Shown: positions 8,379 to 17,403, counted from the stretch's first letter. The stretch is DNA of 43,956 nt from Lachnospiraceae bacterium (GCA_030825115.1 JAPJQL010000030.1:1-43956); one strand, 5' to 3'. Program-made: numbers and translations. Notes: a model not told the origin generated them from the sequence alone.

Positions 8379-9698
8379 TTAGATCTCCGCAGTAACAAAA
8401 ATATCATAGATCGCCTTGATCGCCGCATCAAAATCGGAATTTTTCACTCCGATGATGATATTCAGCTCACTGGAGCCCTGGTCGATCATCTTTACGTTGA
8501 TCCTGGCATGTGCCAGGGAGGAGAAGATCCTGCCCGCCGTCCCGCGGGTTGCCTTCATGCCGCGCCCTACGACAGCGATCAGGGCCAGGTCCGACTCCAG
8601 TTCCACGCTGTCCGGCTCCACCTGGCGATGGATGCCCGCGATGACAGACTGCTCGTACTCTTCAAACTCATCCTGATGGACCATGATCGTCATCGTATCG
8701 ATGCCGGACGGCATATGCTCAAAGGAGATATTGTATTTTTCAAATACTTCCAGAACCTTCCTGCCAAATCCGACCTCGGCGTTCATCATCGCTTTTTCAA
8801 TGTTGATCGCGCAAAATCCCTTCTTTCCTGCAATGCCGGTGATGGTATAGCGAGGTTTCCTGCAGGTGCTCTCCACGATCAGGGTTCCTTTGTCCTCCGG
8901 CTTGTTGGTGTTGCGGATGTTGATCGGGATACCCTCTTTTCTGACCGGGAAGATGGCGTCCTCGTGAAGCACGCTCGCCCCCATGTAAGCCAGTTCACGC
9001 AGCTCACGGTATGTAATCGTCTCGATCACTTCCGGATTCTCCACCACACGCGGGTCCGCTACAAGAAAACCGGATACATCGGTCCAGTTCTCATACATAT
9101 CGGCATGGATCGCACGGGCAACGATAGAGCCCGTCACATCAGAACCGCCTCTCGAAAAGGTCTTGATCGTCCCGTCATGCTTAGAGCCATAAAAGCCGGG
9201 GATCACCGCCCGCTCCACATGAGCCAGACGCTCAGACAGTTCTTTGTTGGTGGCTGCCGCTTCAAAGCTTCCGTTCTCATCAAAGAACACCACGTCTGCC
9301 GCATCGATAAACTCATAGCCCAGATACTTTGCCATCACGATGCCGTTCAGATACTCGCCTCGGGACGCCGCATAGTCCCGGCCGATGCCCCGGACAAAGT
9401 TCTCTTCGATCGTCTCAAACTCATGATCCATGTTCAGATTCAGATCCAGTCCGTCGATGATCTCCTGGTAGCGTCCTTTGATCTTCTCCAGGATCTTTTT
9501 ATAGCTTCCGCCGGCAGATGCCGCATCATAGCAGGCATACAACAGATCCGTAACCTTTTCGTCCTTACTGTTTCTCTTTCCCGGCGCGGACGGGATCACA
9601 TATCGTCTCGCCTTATCGGCACGGATGATATCGCCGACCTTTTTAAACTGTCTTGCGCTGGCAAGGGAACTTCCCCCAAACTTCACAACTTTTTTCAT
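8379..9698 (-). CDS. lysC: Aspartate kinase
   Basis: 439-residue monofunctional aspartokinase: first step from aspartate to lysine/DAP, threonine and methionine. The N-terminus MKKVVKFGGSSLA is the kinase signature; SRGGSDVTGS forms part of the nucleotide site, and the C-terminal third has paired ACT domains (IVDVED-type GIDTMTIMV and ALIAVVGRGM), indicating feedback control. GAGGAG precedes the ATG, and a strong promoter lies at 9756-9784. A DAP-pathway gene, ddh, is in the same window but in another operon. Confidence 0.92.
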   Translation of the reverse strand: MKKVVKFGGSSLASARQFKKVGDIIRADKARRYVIPSAPGKRNSKDEKVTDLLYACYDAASAGGSYKKILEKIKGRYQEIIDGLDLNLNMDHEFETIEENFVRGIGRDYAASRGEYLNGIVMAKYLGYEFIDAADVVFFDENGSFEAAATNKELSERLAHVERAVIPGFYGSKHDGTIKTFSRGGSDVTGSIVARAIHADMYENWTDVSGFLVADPRVVENPEVIETITYRELRELAYMGASVLHEDAIFPVRKEGIPINIRNTNKPEDKGTLIVESTCRKPRYTITGIAGKKGFCAINIEKAMMNAEVGFGRKVLEVFEKYNISFEHMPSGIDTMTIMVHQDEFEEYEQSVIAGIHRQVEPDSVELESDLALIAVVGRGMKATRGTAGRIFSSLAHARINVKMIDQGSSELNIIIGVKNSDFDAAIKAIYDIFVTAEI

Positions 9699-9755
9699 GA
9701 CTGTTTTTCTCCTCGTATAGATGGTACTGCCTCCGAAAAGACCGTTTTAACGAAA

Positions 9756-9784
9756 ATAATACTTGAATTCCTTCTGTCTGTCAA
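9756..9784 (-). promoter_or_regulatory. Sigma-A promoter of lysC
   Basis: On the minus strand a perfect -35 TTGACA (9784-9779), a 17-nt spacer and -10 TATTAT (9761-9756) stand about 58 nt before the aspartokinase ATG. I see no lysine-riboswitch-sized leader between promoter and gene. Confidence 0.75.
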
Positions 9785-9838
9785 GGTTGTTCTTCCGGTT
9801 TTTCCGTGTCTTTTTCCGCGTCCTGTGCCAGATGTCCG

Positions 9839-10348
9839 TCACCCCCCGTACAGATTGCACAGATATTCCCTGACTGGCGCAAGACTGTCCTCGTTCACCA
9901 GATTTGCCCCTTCCCGGATCATGTGGAGAATCTTGTAGTCCTCTTCCGTCTTGTGTTCCTTCGCCATCAGAGCCGACACCCGGACTTTCATCATCGTGCG
10001 GTATACCAGCCCCTGCTGGTCGTGGCGGTATCCTCCCTGCAGATAAAACACCGGACAGCCCTGGATCCTGGTTTCCGCCGTAACCTTCCGCACCCGCTGT
10101 TCACTCGGGAAATTGAGCCCTACCGCGCAGACAGCCCGGATTCTCCACGGTCTTGCCGCCGCCTCATATCCCATGACCTTTCCGCCGCAGACCCATCCAA
10201 GAAATATGATCTCCGACCCCCGGCAAACCTTTCGCTCCGCCTCCTTCAGACTATATACCCTGTCCTCCATTCCCAGCTCCCAGCCGAGGATTTTTGCATA
10301 CATTCTGGTAAATCCTGTATGGGACTCATATACGATCGCTTTCACCAT
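9839..10348 (-). CDS. Flavodoxin-like protein
   Basis: 169 residues. The N-terminus KAIVYESHTGFTRMYAKIL matches the FMN phosphate-binding loop of flavodoxins, with S/T-rich SHTGFT. The region EIIFLGWVCGGKVMGYEAA corresponds to the second flavin loop. Related small proteins in clostridia are annotated 'flavodoxin domain-containing' and their partners are not known. It is a single gene with its own putative promoter at 10381-10408. GGAGG lies upstream of the ATG. An electron-transfer role is inferred only from fold similarity. Confidence 0.65.
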   Translation of the reverse strand: MVKAIVYESHTGFTRMYAKILGWELGMEDRVYSLKEAERKVCRGSEIIFLGWVCGGKVMGYEAAARPWRIRAVCAVGLNFPSEQRVRKVTAETRIQGCPVFYLQGGYRHDQQGLVYRTMMKVRVSALMAKEHKTEEDYKILHMIREGANLVNEDSLAPVREYLCNLYGG

Positions 10349-10380
10349 ATCCTGCCTCCTGCGCTTATCAAATGTACCTT

Positions 10381-10408
10381 ATTATACCAATTTATCCAGA
10401 AAACGCAA
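10381..10408 (-). promoter_or_regulatory. Promoter of flavodoxin-like gene
   Basis: Perfect -10 TATAAT (10386-10381 on the minus strand), 16-nt spacer and a weak -35 TTGCGT (10408-10403), about 35 nt before the start codon. Confidence 0.55.
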
Positions 10409-10471
10409 GTCCCTCTTCCTGCCGGGTTTGCCATATTTTAAACTTATTTTAAATAGACAGACCGGAGAAGG

Positions 10472-10517
10472 AAAAAAAGGGGAAGGCGGCCCGGGAAATC
10501 CCTGCTTGCCGCCTTCC
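10472..10517 (-). terminator. Rho-independent terminator of purL
   Basis: A perfect 10-bp GC-rich stem GGAAGGCGGC/GCCGCCTTCC (10481-10490/10508-10517) is followed on the minus strand by CC and seven T (10478-10472). It lies 31 nt past the purL stop. Confidence 0.9.
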
Positions 10518-10548
10518 TCCTGATTCTTTCCTGCGCTTTTTCCTTTTC

Positions 10549-13500
10549 TTAACGGAAGTAGTTTACCCCGGATTCGAAAATCTTCATATCCTGCTCGCCA
10601 TAGATGTTCATCGCCACAGCCTCGCCACGGCGCTCGGAGTGGGCCATCTTGCCAAGAATCCGTCCATCGGGGCTTGTGATGCCCTCGATCGCCATATAAG
10701 AGCCGTTTGGATTCCAGAACTCATCCATCGTCGGTCTTCCGTTCTCGTCTACATACTGGGTCGCCACCTGTCCGTTTGCAAACAGCTTCTTCAGCCACTC
10801 ATCGTTCGCCACAAAACGTCCCTCGCCGTGGGAAGCCGGATTGCAGTAAACGCCGCCGGTCTCTGCCCCCTGCAGCCACGGAGATTTATTGGTCACCACT
10901 TTCGTGTACACCATCTTGGAAATATGGCGGCCGATTGTGTTCATCGCCAGAGTCGGAGAATCTTCATGCTGCTCCACGATCCTTCCTTCCGGCAGAAGCC
11001 CCAGCTTGATCAGGGCCTGGAAACCGTTGCAGATGCCCAGCATCAGGCCGTCACGCTCTGAAAGCAGCTTTTCAATCTCCTCTTTGATCACCGCATTGCG
11101 GAATACCGTGGCAAAGAATTTTGCGCTGCCTTCCGGCTCGTCGCCCGCGGAAAATCCGCCCGGGAACATCACAATCTGGGCCTGGGCAATCTCCCTGCGG
11201 AAGCACTCCACAGACTCCCGGATATCCTCTGCCGTCATATTCTTAAATACCTTCGTTGCCACCTGGGCGCCCGCGCGCTCAAATGCCCTGGCGCTGTCAT
11301 ATTCACAGTTCGTACCCGGGAATACCGGGATAAATACCTTCGGCTGCGCCATCTTATGCCTGCATACATAGATCGAAGCCGCCTTGTACACCTGATCCGT
11401 CACTTCCGTCTGCTTTACGCCCGATCTGGTCGGGAATACGTCCTCGAGCGTTCCGGTCCATGCATCCAGCGCCTCGTTCATGGAGATCACTGCCTGGCCA
11501 TAGGAGAATGTCCCATCCGCCGTCACCTCGCCGATCACCGTGTAAGAGATGGAAAGCTCGCCCACTTTTCCGTCCGGAACTTCACACACGATATCGCCCC
11601 AGCCTGCCGCAAAGAAGTCTCTCGGGTCCACATGATGCTCAATCTTTACGCCAAGCTTATTGCCGAACGCCATCTTGCTGACAGCTTCCGCAAGGCCGTG
11701 GCCTTCCACCGCGTAGGCAGAGATGATCCTGCCGTTTTTAATATCCTCATGCAGCTTTCCATACCCGTCCATGATCTGCCCGTACACCGGCAGGTCATAC
11801 TGGTCTTTCTCGATATGGAATACCACGATCTTGCTGCCCGCTTTCTTAAACTCCGGCGTGATGATGTGCTTGTGGCTTGCAATGTCCACGGCAAAGGATA
11901 CCAGAGTCGGAGGCACGTTGATCTCCCCGTGCTGCTCATCGTTAAAAGTGCCGGACATACTGTCCTTGCCGCCGATGGACGGCAGCCCAAAGCCAAGCTG
12001 GGCATTGTAAGCGCCAAGAAGAGCCGCAAACGGAGTTCCCCATCTGGCCGGGTCCTCGGTCATGCGCTTAAAGTACTCCTGGAAGGTAAACCGGATCTTG
12101 CTGTAATCACCGCCGCTTGCCACGATCTTTGCCACGGAAGACACCACTGCGTAGACAGCTCCATGATAGGGGCTCCAGCTGGACAGATACGGGTCAAATC
12201 CATAGCTCATCATCGTCACGGTATCGGTCGTGCCTTTCAGGACCGGCAGCTTCGCTACCATCGTCTGAGTCTCGGTAAGCTGGTATTTTCCTCCATAAGG
12301 CATAAAAACAGAACCGGCTCCGATAGAACCGTCAAACATCTCCACCAGGCCCTTCTGGGAGCAGACGTTTAACCCGGCCAGGACGTTCAGCCATGTTTCC
12401 TTTACATCCCCCACCTCTTCTTTTACAAACAGGCTTCCTTCTTTTTGCGGAACCTCCAGCACCACCTTTGCCTCCTGATGGGCGCCGTTGGTGTCGAGGA
12501 AGGCGCGGCTGACATCCACGATCGTCTTCCCTCTCCAGCTCATTACCAGACGCGGCTCCTCGGTGACTACCGCCACCGGAATCGCCTCCAGGTTCTCTTC
12601 CCCGGCAAAAGCAAGGAATTTGTCAACATCCTTCGGGTCAACCACTACAGCCATACGCTCCTGGGACTCGGAGATGGCAATCTCAGTGCCATCCAGGCCT
12701 GCATACTTCTTCGGAACCTTGTCCAGATCGATCTTCAGCCCCTCTGCCAGCTCTCCGATCGCCACGGAGACGCCGCCTGCGCCAAAGTCATTGCACTTTT
12801 TGATGATAATGCTGACCTCCGGTCTGCGGAACAGTCTCTGGATCTTCCGCTCAGTAGGGGCATTTCCCTTCTGTACCTCTGCGCCGCACACTTCGATGGA
12901 GGCTTCCGTGTGTACCTTGGAAGAACCGGTAGCGCCGCCGATGCCGTCGCGTCCGGTACGTCCGCCAAGCAGGATGATGATATCCCCCGGGTCGGAAGTC
13001 TCGCGGATGACATATTTTCTCGGAGCAGCCCCCATGACTGCGCCAATCTCCATCCGTTTTGCCACATAGTCCGGGTGATAGATTTCTTTTACGTAGCCGG
13101 TGGCAAGACCAATCTGGTTGCCATAAGAACTGTAGCCGCTCGCCGCGCCGTTTACCAGCTTTCTCTGCGGCAGCTTGCCCTTTAAGGTCTCATCCAGCGG
13201 CCTGGTCGGATCGGCCGCGCCGGTCACGCGCATCGCCTGGTAGACATAGGTACGGCCGGACAGCGGGTCGCGGATCGCACCGCCAAGGCAGGTCGCCGCA
13301 CCGCCAAACGGCTCGATCTCCGTCGGATGGTTGTGGGTCTCGTTTTTGAAATTCACCAGCCACTCCTCGGTCTCACCGTCGATGGTCACCGGGACCACGA
13401 TGCTGCAGGCGTTGATCTCATCGGAAACCTCCAGGTCTTCCAGCTTCCCTTCGGCGCGCAGCTTCTTCATCGCCATCAGCGCCAGGTCCATCAGACAGAC

Positions 13501-14313
13501 AAATTTATCGTCTCTTCCTTTATAAATCACTTCACGGTCGGCAAGATACCGGTTGTATGTCTCCTCGATCGGCCCCCGGTACTCCCCGTCGGTAAATGTC
13601 ACATCCTTAAGCTCCGTAGAAAATGTGGTGTGACGGCAGTGGTCAGACCAGTAGGTATCCAAAACCCGGATTTCCGTCACGGTCGGATCGCGGTGCTCTT
13701 CCTCCCCGTAGTACTTCTGGATATGTAAAAAGTCCTTAAATGTCATCGCCAGGTTCAGGGAATCATAAAGCGACTTTAACGCTTCCTCTCCAAAGGAACA
13801 AAAGCCGTCAAAGGATTCGACATCTGCAGGGGTGTCAAACACGGTCACAAGTGTCTCAGGCTTTTCTGAGTCCGCCTCTCTGGAATCTACCGGGTTGATG
13901 CAGAAAGACTTGATGGAAGCCGTCTGCTCCTGCGTGAGCGCCCCCGTCAGCACATAGGTCGTTGCCGTGCGGATGACCGGCTCCTCATTCTCGTTCAGAA
14001 GCTTTACGCACTGCTCGGCAGAATCAGCCCGCTGGTCAAACTGTCCCGGAAGATATTCCACGGAAAATGCAGTATCACCCTCTCCCATCGGAACGCTCTC
14101 TTCATATACAAAATCCACCGGCGGTTCGGAAAAAATGGTCACCAGCGCCTGACTGTAAGTCTCCTCCGACAGATTTTCGATATCATATCGAATCAGCACC
14201 CGCACATTCGTCACAGAGTCAATGCCCAGATAGCTGCTGATCTCCTCTCTGAGTTCCATCGCCTTTACGGCAAACTCAGGTTTCTTTTCTACATACACTC
14301 GTCTTACGCTCAT
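10549..14313 (-). CDS. purL: Phosphoribosylformylglycinamidine synthase, single chain
   Basis: 1254 residues; makes FGAM from FGAR, glutamine and ATP in purine synthesis. The clostridial single-chain form combines the PurS-like N-terminus, the two AIRS-type halves and a class I glutaminase domain (roughly the last 260 residues). Seen: DTYWSDHCRHTTF, FKNETHNHPTEIEPFGGAAT, the second-half GLPSIGGKDSMSGTF, and in the glutaminase PVFPGTNCEYDSARAF, FPGGFSAGDE, the nucleophile GICNGFQ and NPASHGEGRF. It is monocistronic with its own terminator. The ATG at 14313 is preceded by AGGAGGAAGCAA. Confidence 0.96.
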   Translation of the reverse strand: MSVRRVYVEKKPEFAVKAMELREEISSYLGIDSVTNVRVLIRYDIENLSEETYSQALVTIFSEPPVDFVYEESVPMGEGDTAFSVEYLPGQFDQRADSAEQCVKLLNENEEPVIRTATTYVLTGALTQEQTASIKSFCINPVDSREADSEKPETLVTVFDTPADVESFDGFCSFGEEALKSLYDSLNLAMTFKDFLHIQKYYGEEEHRDPTVTEIRVLDTYWSDHCRHTTFSTELKDVTFTDGEYRGPIEETYNRYLADREVIYKGRDDKFVCLMDLALMAMKKLRAEGKLEDLEVSDEINACSIVVPVTIDGETEEWLVNFKNETHNHPTEIEPFGGAATCLGGAIRDPLSGRTYVYQAMRVTGAADPTRPLDETLKGKLPQRKLVNGAASGYSSYGNQIGLATGYVKEIYHPDYVAKRMEIGAVMGAAPRKYVIRETSDPGDIIILLGGRTGRDGIGGATGSSKVHTEASIEVCGAEVQKGNAPTERKIQRLFRRPEVSIIIKKCNDFGAGGVSVAIGELAEGLKIDLDKVPKKYAGLDGTEIAISESQERMAVVVDPKDVDKFLAFAGEENLEAIPVAVVTEEPRLVMSWRGKTIVDVSRAFLDTNGAHQEAKVVLEVPQKEGSLFVKEEVGDVKETWLNVLAGLNVCSQKGLVEMFDGSIGAGSVFMPYGGKYQLTETQTMVAKLPVLKGTTDTVTMMSYGFDPYLSSWSPYHGAVYAVVSSVAKIVASGGDYSKIRFTFQEYFKRMTEDPARWGTPFAALLGAYNAQLGFGLPSIGGKDSMSGTFNDEQHGEINVPPTLVSFAVDIASHKHIITPEFKKAGSKIVVFHIEKDQYDLPVYGQIMDGYGKLHEDIKNGRIISAYAVEGHGLAEAVSKMAFGNKLGVKIEHHVDPRDFFAAGWGDIVCEVPDGKVGELSISYTVIGEVTADGTFSYGQAVISMNEALDAWTGTLEDVFPTRSGVKQTEVTDQVYKAASIYVCRHKMAQPKVFIPVFPGTNCEYDSARAFERAGAQVATKVFKNMTAEDIRESVECFRREIAQAQIVMFPGGFSAGDEPEGSAKFFATVFRNAVIKEEIEKLLSERDGLMLGICNGFQALIKLGLLPEGRIVEQHEDSPTLAMNTIGRHISKMVYTKVVTNKSPWLQGAETGGVYCNPASHGEGRFVANDEWLKKLFANGQVATQYVDENGRPTMDEFWNPNGSYMAIEGITSPDGRILGKMAHSERRGEAVAMNIYGEQDMKIFESGVNYFR

Positions 14314-14459
14314 TTGCTTCCTCCTGATTCTTGTAAGGGGACCGCCGCACCCGGTTGTCCGGCCATCGGGCAGTCTGTGTTTCTTCTCTAAAATATAATA
14401 CCATAAGACATATTATAAATAAAATTAATATATCTTATGGTATTTATAAGTTGTACGAA
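14314..14459 (-). promoter_or_regulatory. purL leader with 12-bp inverted repeat
   Basis: 146 nt between the sigma-like gene and purL. The distal part is very AT-rich and holds an inverted repeat ATACCATAAGA/TCTTATGGTAT (14398-14408/14433-14443; one more pair at 14397/14444) around an AT-only-like 24-nt loop containing TATAAT-like runs on the minus strand. It may be a weak terminator for the sigma-like gene, an operator over the purL promoter, or both. I do not see a purine riboswitch core. Confidence 0.45.
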
Positions 14460-14984
14460 TTATTCTTCTGCGTCCGGGCTGACACTCATCGCGTCCAGGG
14501 TCAGCTTCATGATTGCCTTGATCTCATCCACGGTCATCTTCATCTTATCTGCCAGCTCTTCAACCGAAGCTTCCCGCCCCAGCTCTTCTGCCATCTGCCG
14601 GGAGATTTCTTTCAGCACATTGACCCGCGCCAACACCTCTTCTTCGACCTTTTCCTCCAGCTCCTGCTCCCTGATCGCCGCGTCCAGGGCAGCCTTCACC
14701 CGGGTTTCCAAAACAGCGCGGAAATCTTCTCCCTGCTGCCAGGAATCCACCGTCATGACAAGCGCCACATTTGCCTCCTGGACCAGGTCGCCCATCGGAA
14801 GCCCGCGGTCTGTGTAGCCTTTTACAAGCTCCGCAATATAGGAAAGCGTCCCTTCCGTCAGGCGGTTTTTCGCCGCCTCGTCTCCTTCTGACGCCCGGGC
14901 AAGCAGCATCGTTTCTTCCTCCGGGCTGCATGGAGCGATCAGTGCAATCTCGTCGAGATACATCTGGTAATAATCATCATGCAT
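14460..14984 (-). CDS. Sigma-70-like protein lacking region 4
   Basis: 174 residues. Residues ~6-110 resemble sigma regions 1.2 and 2 (YLDEI, NRLTEGTLSYIAELVKGYTD, GLPMGDLVQEANVALV), and ~115-165 resemble region 3 (ISRQMAEELGREASVEELAD). The protein then stops with an acidic end, so no region 4 for the -35 element is present. The region 2.3/2.4 stretch after DSW lacks the usual aromatic-rich TYATWWIRQAI motif. It may bind core polymerase without being a full sigma factor. GGAGG stands eight bases before the ATG and overlaps the end of luxS (3-nt gap), implying translational coupling. Function not known to me. Confidence 0.7.
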   Translation of the reverse strand: MHDDYYQMYLDEIALIAPCSPEEETMLLARASEGDEAAKNRLTEGTLSYIAELVKGYTDRGLPMGDLVQEANVALVMTVDSWQQGEDFRAVLETRVKAALDAAIREQELEEKVEEEVLARVNVLKEISRQMAEELGREASVEELADKMKMTVDEIKAIMKLTLDAMSVSPDAEE

Positions 14985-14987
14985 TTC

Positions 14988-15470
14988 TCAGTCCTCCGGA
15001 TAATTCAGCCTGCTGTCATCGATGACATCCAGAACCTCTTTTAAAAACCTGTCCGCCAGATATTTTGCCATCGGCAGGTTCATATCCAGGTAATTTCCAC
15101 AGTCTCTCGCCGCGGCTCCCGGCACCTCGCCTTCAAAGTCCCGGATAAACGCAAACATCTCCTTCATCAGCGGCACGATATCCCTTGAATGATAGTCCCC
15201 AATCAGGATCAGATAAAACCCCGTGCGGCAGCCCATCGGTCCAAAGTACAGGATCTTATCCCCAAACAAGACATGGTTTCGCAAAAAAGTAGCGCCCAGA
15301 TGCTCGATCGTGTGCATCTCCGCCGTATTCATCACCGGTTCAAAATTCGGTCTTGTCATACGGATATCAAATGTCGTAATCGCGGCGTAGCCGGCCTGGT
15401 CTTTCCGCGACACATAGACCCCCGGCAGCAGCTCCAGGTGGTTGATGGTAAAACTGGTTATCTTATCCAC
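14988..15470 (-). CDS. luxS: S-ribosylhomocysteine lyase
   Basis: 160 residues from a GTG at 15470. It is chosen over TTG 15479 because AAAGGAG is 11 nt upstream of the GTG but only ~3 nt from the TTG, and because MDKITSFTINH matches clostridial LuxS. The enzyme cleaves S-ribosylhomocysteine to homocysteine and DPD, the AI-2 precursor. Metal ligands His53 and His57 (HTIEH) and Cys124 (DCGNY), catalytic Glu56 and Cys81 (GCRTGFY) are all present. It lies 26 nt after the discoidin-like gene and 3 nt before the sigma-like gene, suggesting one transcript. Confidence 0.94.
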   Translation of the reverse strand: MDKITSFTINHLELLPGVYVSRKDQAGYAAITTFDIRMTRPNFEPVMNTAEMHTIEHLGATFLRNHVLFGDKILYFGPMGCRTGFYLILIGDYHSRDIVPLMKEMFAFIRDFEGEVPGAAARDCGNYLDMNLPMAKYLADRFLKEVLDVIDDSRLNYPED

Positions 15471-15496
15471 AAATATCAAATCTCCTTTAATCTCTC

Positions 15497-16294
15497 TTAA
15501 ATTCCGCTTTCCGTACCGTAGACCTCAATCTGGGTCAGAGCCGGGAACGGGGAAGGATCGTCTGCTTTGATCAGGCTGCCGAACCTGAGCCAGGTGATCC
15601 CCGACTTCTTCATCGGAATCTGATGCGGTTCGCAGCTCTTTTCCAGACTGACCGTCTCGGTGCTTCCATCGGAGAAGGTAAAGGTCACCTCCACCCACCA
15701 GTTGTCATGAGGAAAATCCGCCCTGGTGTAGAGCACGATCTTGTCAAAATCCACCGGTCGGCCAAAATCCAGGGTCATCTCGGCGTCATCCTGCATATTG
15801 ATGCCCCAGGATGCATACGGCCACTTCCCGTGAGAAAGGTTGCTCACAACGCCGTCGATAGCGTTGCGCGCTGCAAATACAGACTCCCCTCTCGTCTCCA
15901 CGTTGGCATATGCATGAGGATAACAGCCCTTGTCCTCATGCTGGTCCGCCGTGTTCTTCGCCAGATTCTTATAGGAAGAGATCTCATCCTCCCTGGCCTT
16001 CCTGATCGTCAGATAATGGCAGTCCCCGGTAAATGCCTTGGGGTTTATGTTGTCCTTTTTCTCGTTAAACGGAACGATATAAGTCATGGTCTGATCCGTC
16101 AGATAGACAAACGCCTCATCCAGCACATCATCCACCCGGATGATATAATGCTGCGGGGCAGCAGGGACGGAAAACGTGATGCTGTCCCCCTCTTCATACA
16201 AGCCCTTCCATGCCAGTATTGCCTGATCGTCCCCTGCTATACCGGCTTTTTCCTGTCCTTTTTGATCCAAAATGCGGATTGCATACTGTTCCAT
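15497..16294 (-). CDS. Discoidin-like (F5/8 type C-like) protein
   Basis: 265 residues without signal peptide or membrane segment, so probably cytoplasmic. Residues ~125-262 look like a galactose-binding-like/discoidin beta-sandwich: AARNAIDGVVSN, GKWPYASWGINMQDDAEMTLDF, VDFDKIVLYTR, and the closing LTQIEVYG. The first ~110 residues are beta-rich and unrecognised. Such folds normally bind sugars outside the cell, so an intracellular one next to luxS is unexpected. It sits 44 nt after ddh. Confidence 0.6.
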   Translation of the reverse strand: MEQYAIRILDQKGQEKAGIAGDDQAILAWKGLYEEGDSITFSVPAAPQHYIIRVDDVLDEAFVYLTDQTMTYIVPFNEKKDNINPKAFTGDCHYLTIRKAREDEISSYKNLAKNTADQHEDKGCYPHAYANVETRGESVFAARNAIDGVVSNLSHGKWPYASWGINMQDDAEMTLDFGRPVDFDKIVLYTRADFPHDNWWVEVTFTFSDGSTETVSLEKSCEPHQIPMKKSGITWLRFGSLIKADDPSPFPALTQIEVYGTESGI

Positions 16295-16338
16295 CCTGTC
16301 TCTCCTTTGCTTCGTTTTATTCTTATACCTTTTTTGTC

Positions 16339-17325
16339 CTACAGCAGATGCTTTCTCAGCTCGGCCCCATCCTCTGCGCTCAGGTATGCCGGCGGTACAT
16401 CAAATACAGTCTTGCAGCCGCTCTGCCCCTCCTGACCAAAACGGTACGCCGCCCGTGCATATGCCACAAGCACGGAGGAGGTAAACTCCGGGTTGGAGTC
16501 CAGCTTCAGGCTGTACTCGATCACATGGCTGTTTTCATCCTCCCAGCCGGTAGTACCGGTGCGGATCACGAAGCCGCCATGCGGAATCCCCTTGTGGTCG
16601 CGCGCCAGTTCCTCTTCGCTGACAAAGGTTACGGTAGTATCATAGTCGGCAAAATAGTTTGGCATCGTCACGATCGTCTCTTCAATCTTTTTTAAGTCAG
16701 CGCCTTCCCTGGCAACGACAAAACACTCTCTCGTATGCTTCTGCCTCGTCGTAAGCTCCGGGTTCTTCCCTGCCCGCACCGCTTCGAGAGCGCTCTCTAC
16801 CGGCACGGTATACTGTCTGGCGTCTCTGACTCCTTCCACCCGGCGGATTGCGTCGGAATGACCCTGGCTGACGCCGCGTCCCCAAAAGGTATAATCATTT
16901 CCGCCCGGCAGGATTGCATTGGCATATAGACGGTTCAGAGAAAACATGCCTGGATCCCAGCCCACGGAGATGATACCGACATGTCCGCCTTCTTTAGCGG
17001 CGGCATCCACCGCATCAAAATGCTGCGGAATCTTTGCGTGGGTATCAAAACTGTCCACCACATGGAAATGCTTTGCATATTCCGGTGTCTGTACCGGAAG
17101 GTCGGTGGCGCTGCCTCCACAGAGAATCATCACGTCAATCTCATCCTTCATGGATATGGCGTCATCCACATGGCAGACCTTTGCCCCCTGTGTCAAAACC
17201 GTCACCTCAGCCGGATCTCTCCGGGTAAATACTGCCGTTACCTCCATATCCGGGTTGTGCTTTACCGCGCATTCTACGCCGCGTCCCAGATTTCCATATC
17301 CCATAATCCCTATTCTGATCGTCAT
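16339..17325 (-). CDS. ddh: meso-Diaminopimelate dehydrogenase
   Basis: 328 residues; NADPH-dependent one-step amination of tetrahydrodipicolinate to meso-DAP. The Rossmann motif IRIGIMGYGNLGRG begins the protein. The ISVGWDPGMFSLNR and FWGRGVSQGHSDAIRRVEGV segments are typical of the substrate side of Ddh, and length matches the family. It is the first gene after a good promoter (17375-17403), followed by the discoidin-like, luxS and sigma-like genes. Confidence 0.94.
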   Translation of the reverse strand: MTIRIGIMGYGNLGRGVECAVKHNPDMEVTAVFTRRDPAEVTVLTQGAKVCHVDDAISMKDEIDVMILCGGSATDLPVQTPEYAKHFHVVDSFDTHAKIPQHFDAVDAAAKEGGHVGIISVGWDPGMFSLNRLYANAILPGGNDYTFWGRGVSQGHSDAIRRVEGVRDARQYTVPVESALEAVRAGKNPELTTRQKHTRECFVVAREGADLKKIEETIVTMPNYFADYDTTVTFVSEEELARDHKGIPHGGFVIRTGTTGWEDENSHVIEYSLKLDSNPEFTSSVLVAYARAAYRFGQEGQSGCKTVFDVPPAYLSAEDGAELRKHLL

Positions 17326-17358
17326 TATCTCGTCTCCTGTAATATGTAGTTTAAGACC

Positions 17359-17403
17359 TGAAATGTCTTCCTATATGATATATGATTCCCGGATACATTT
17401 CAA
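17359..17403 (-). promoter_or_regulatory. Promoter of ddh with overlapping dyad
   Basis: Minus-strand -35 TTGAAA (17403-17398), 17-nt spacer, -10 TATCAT (17380-17375). An inverted repeat TGAAATGT (17359-17366) / ACATTTCA (17395-17402) brackets the -10, with one arm on the -35 and one near the start of transcription, a layout common for repressor sites. The regulator is unknown. Confidence 0.6.

Noticed and set aside
9699..9838. Lysine riboswitch upstream of aspartokinase
   Set aside because: The distance from promoter to start codon is only about 58 nt, too short for the ~170-nt L-box, and no matching core is seen.
8361..9938. 525-residue plus-strand ORF opposite aspartokinase
   Set aside because: It mirrors lysC codon structure, has no recognisable domain, and lysC on the other strand is certain.
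14314..14459. Purine riboswitch upstream of purL
   Set aside because: The conserved three-way junction core cannot be found; the hairpin present is a simple AT-rich inverted repeat.
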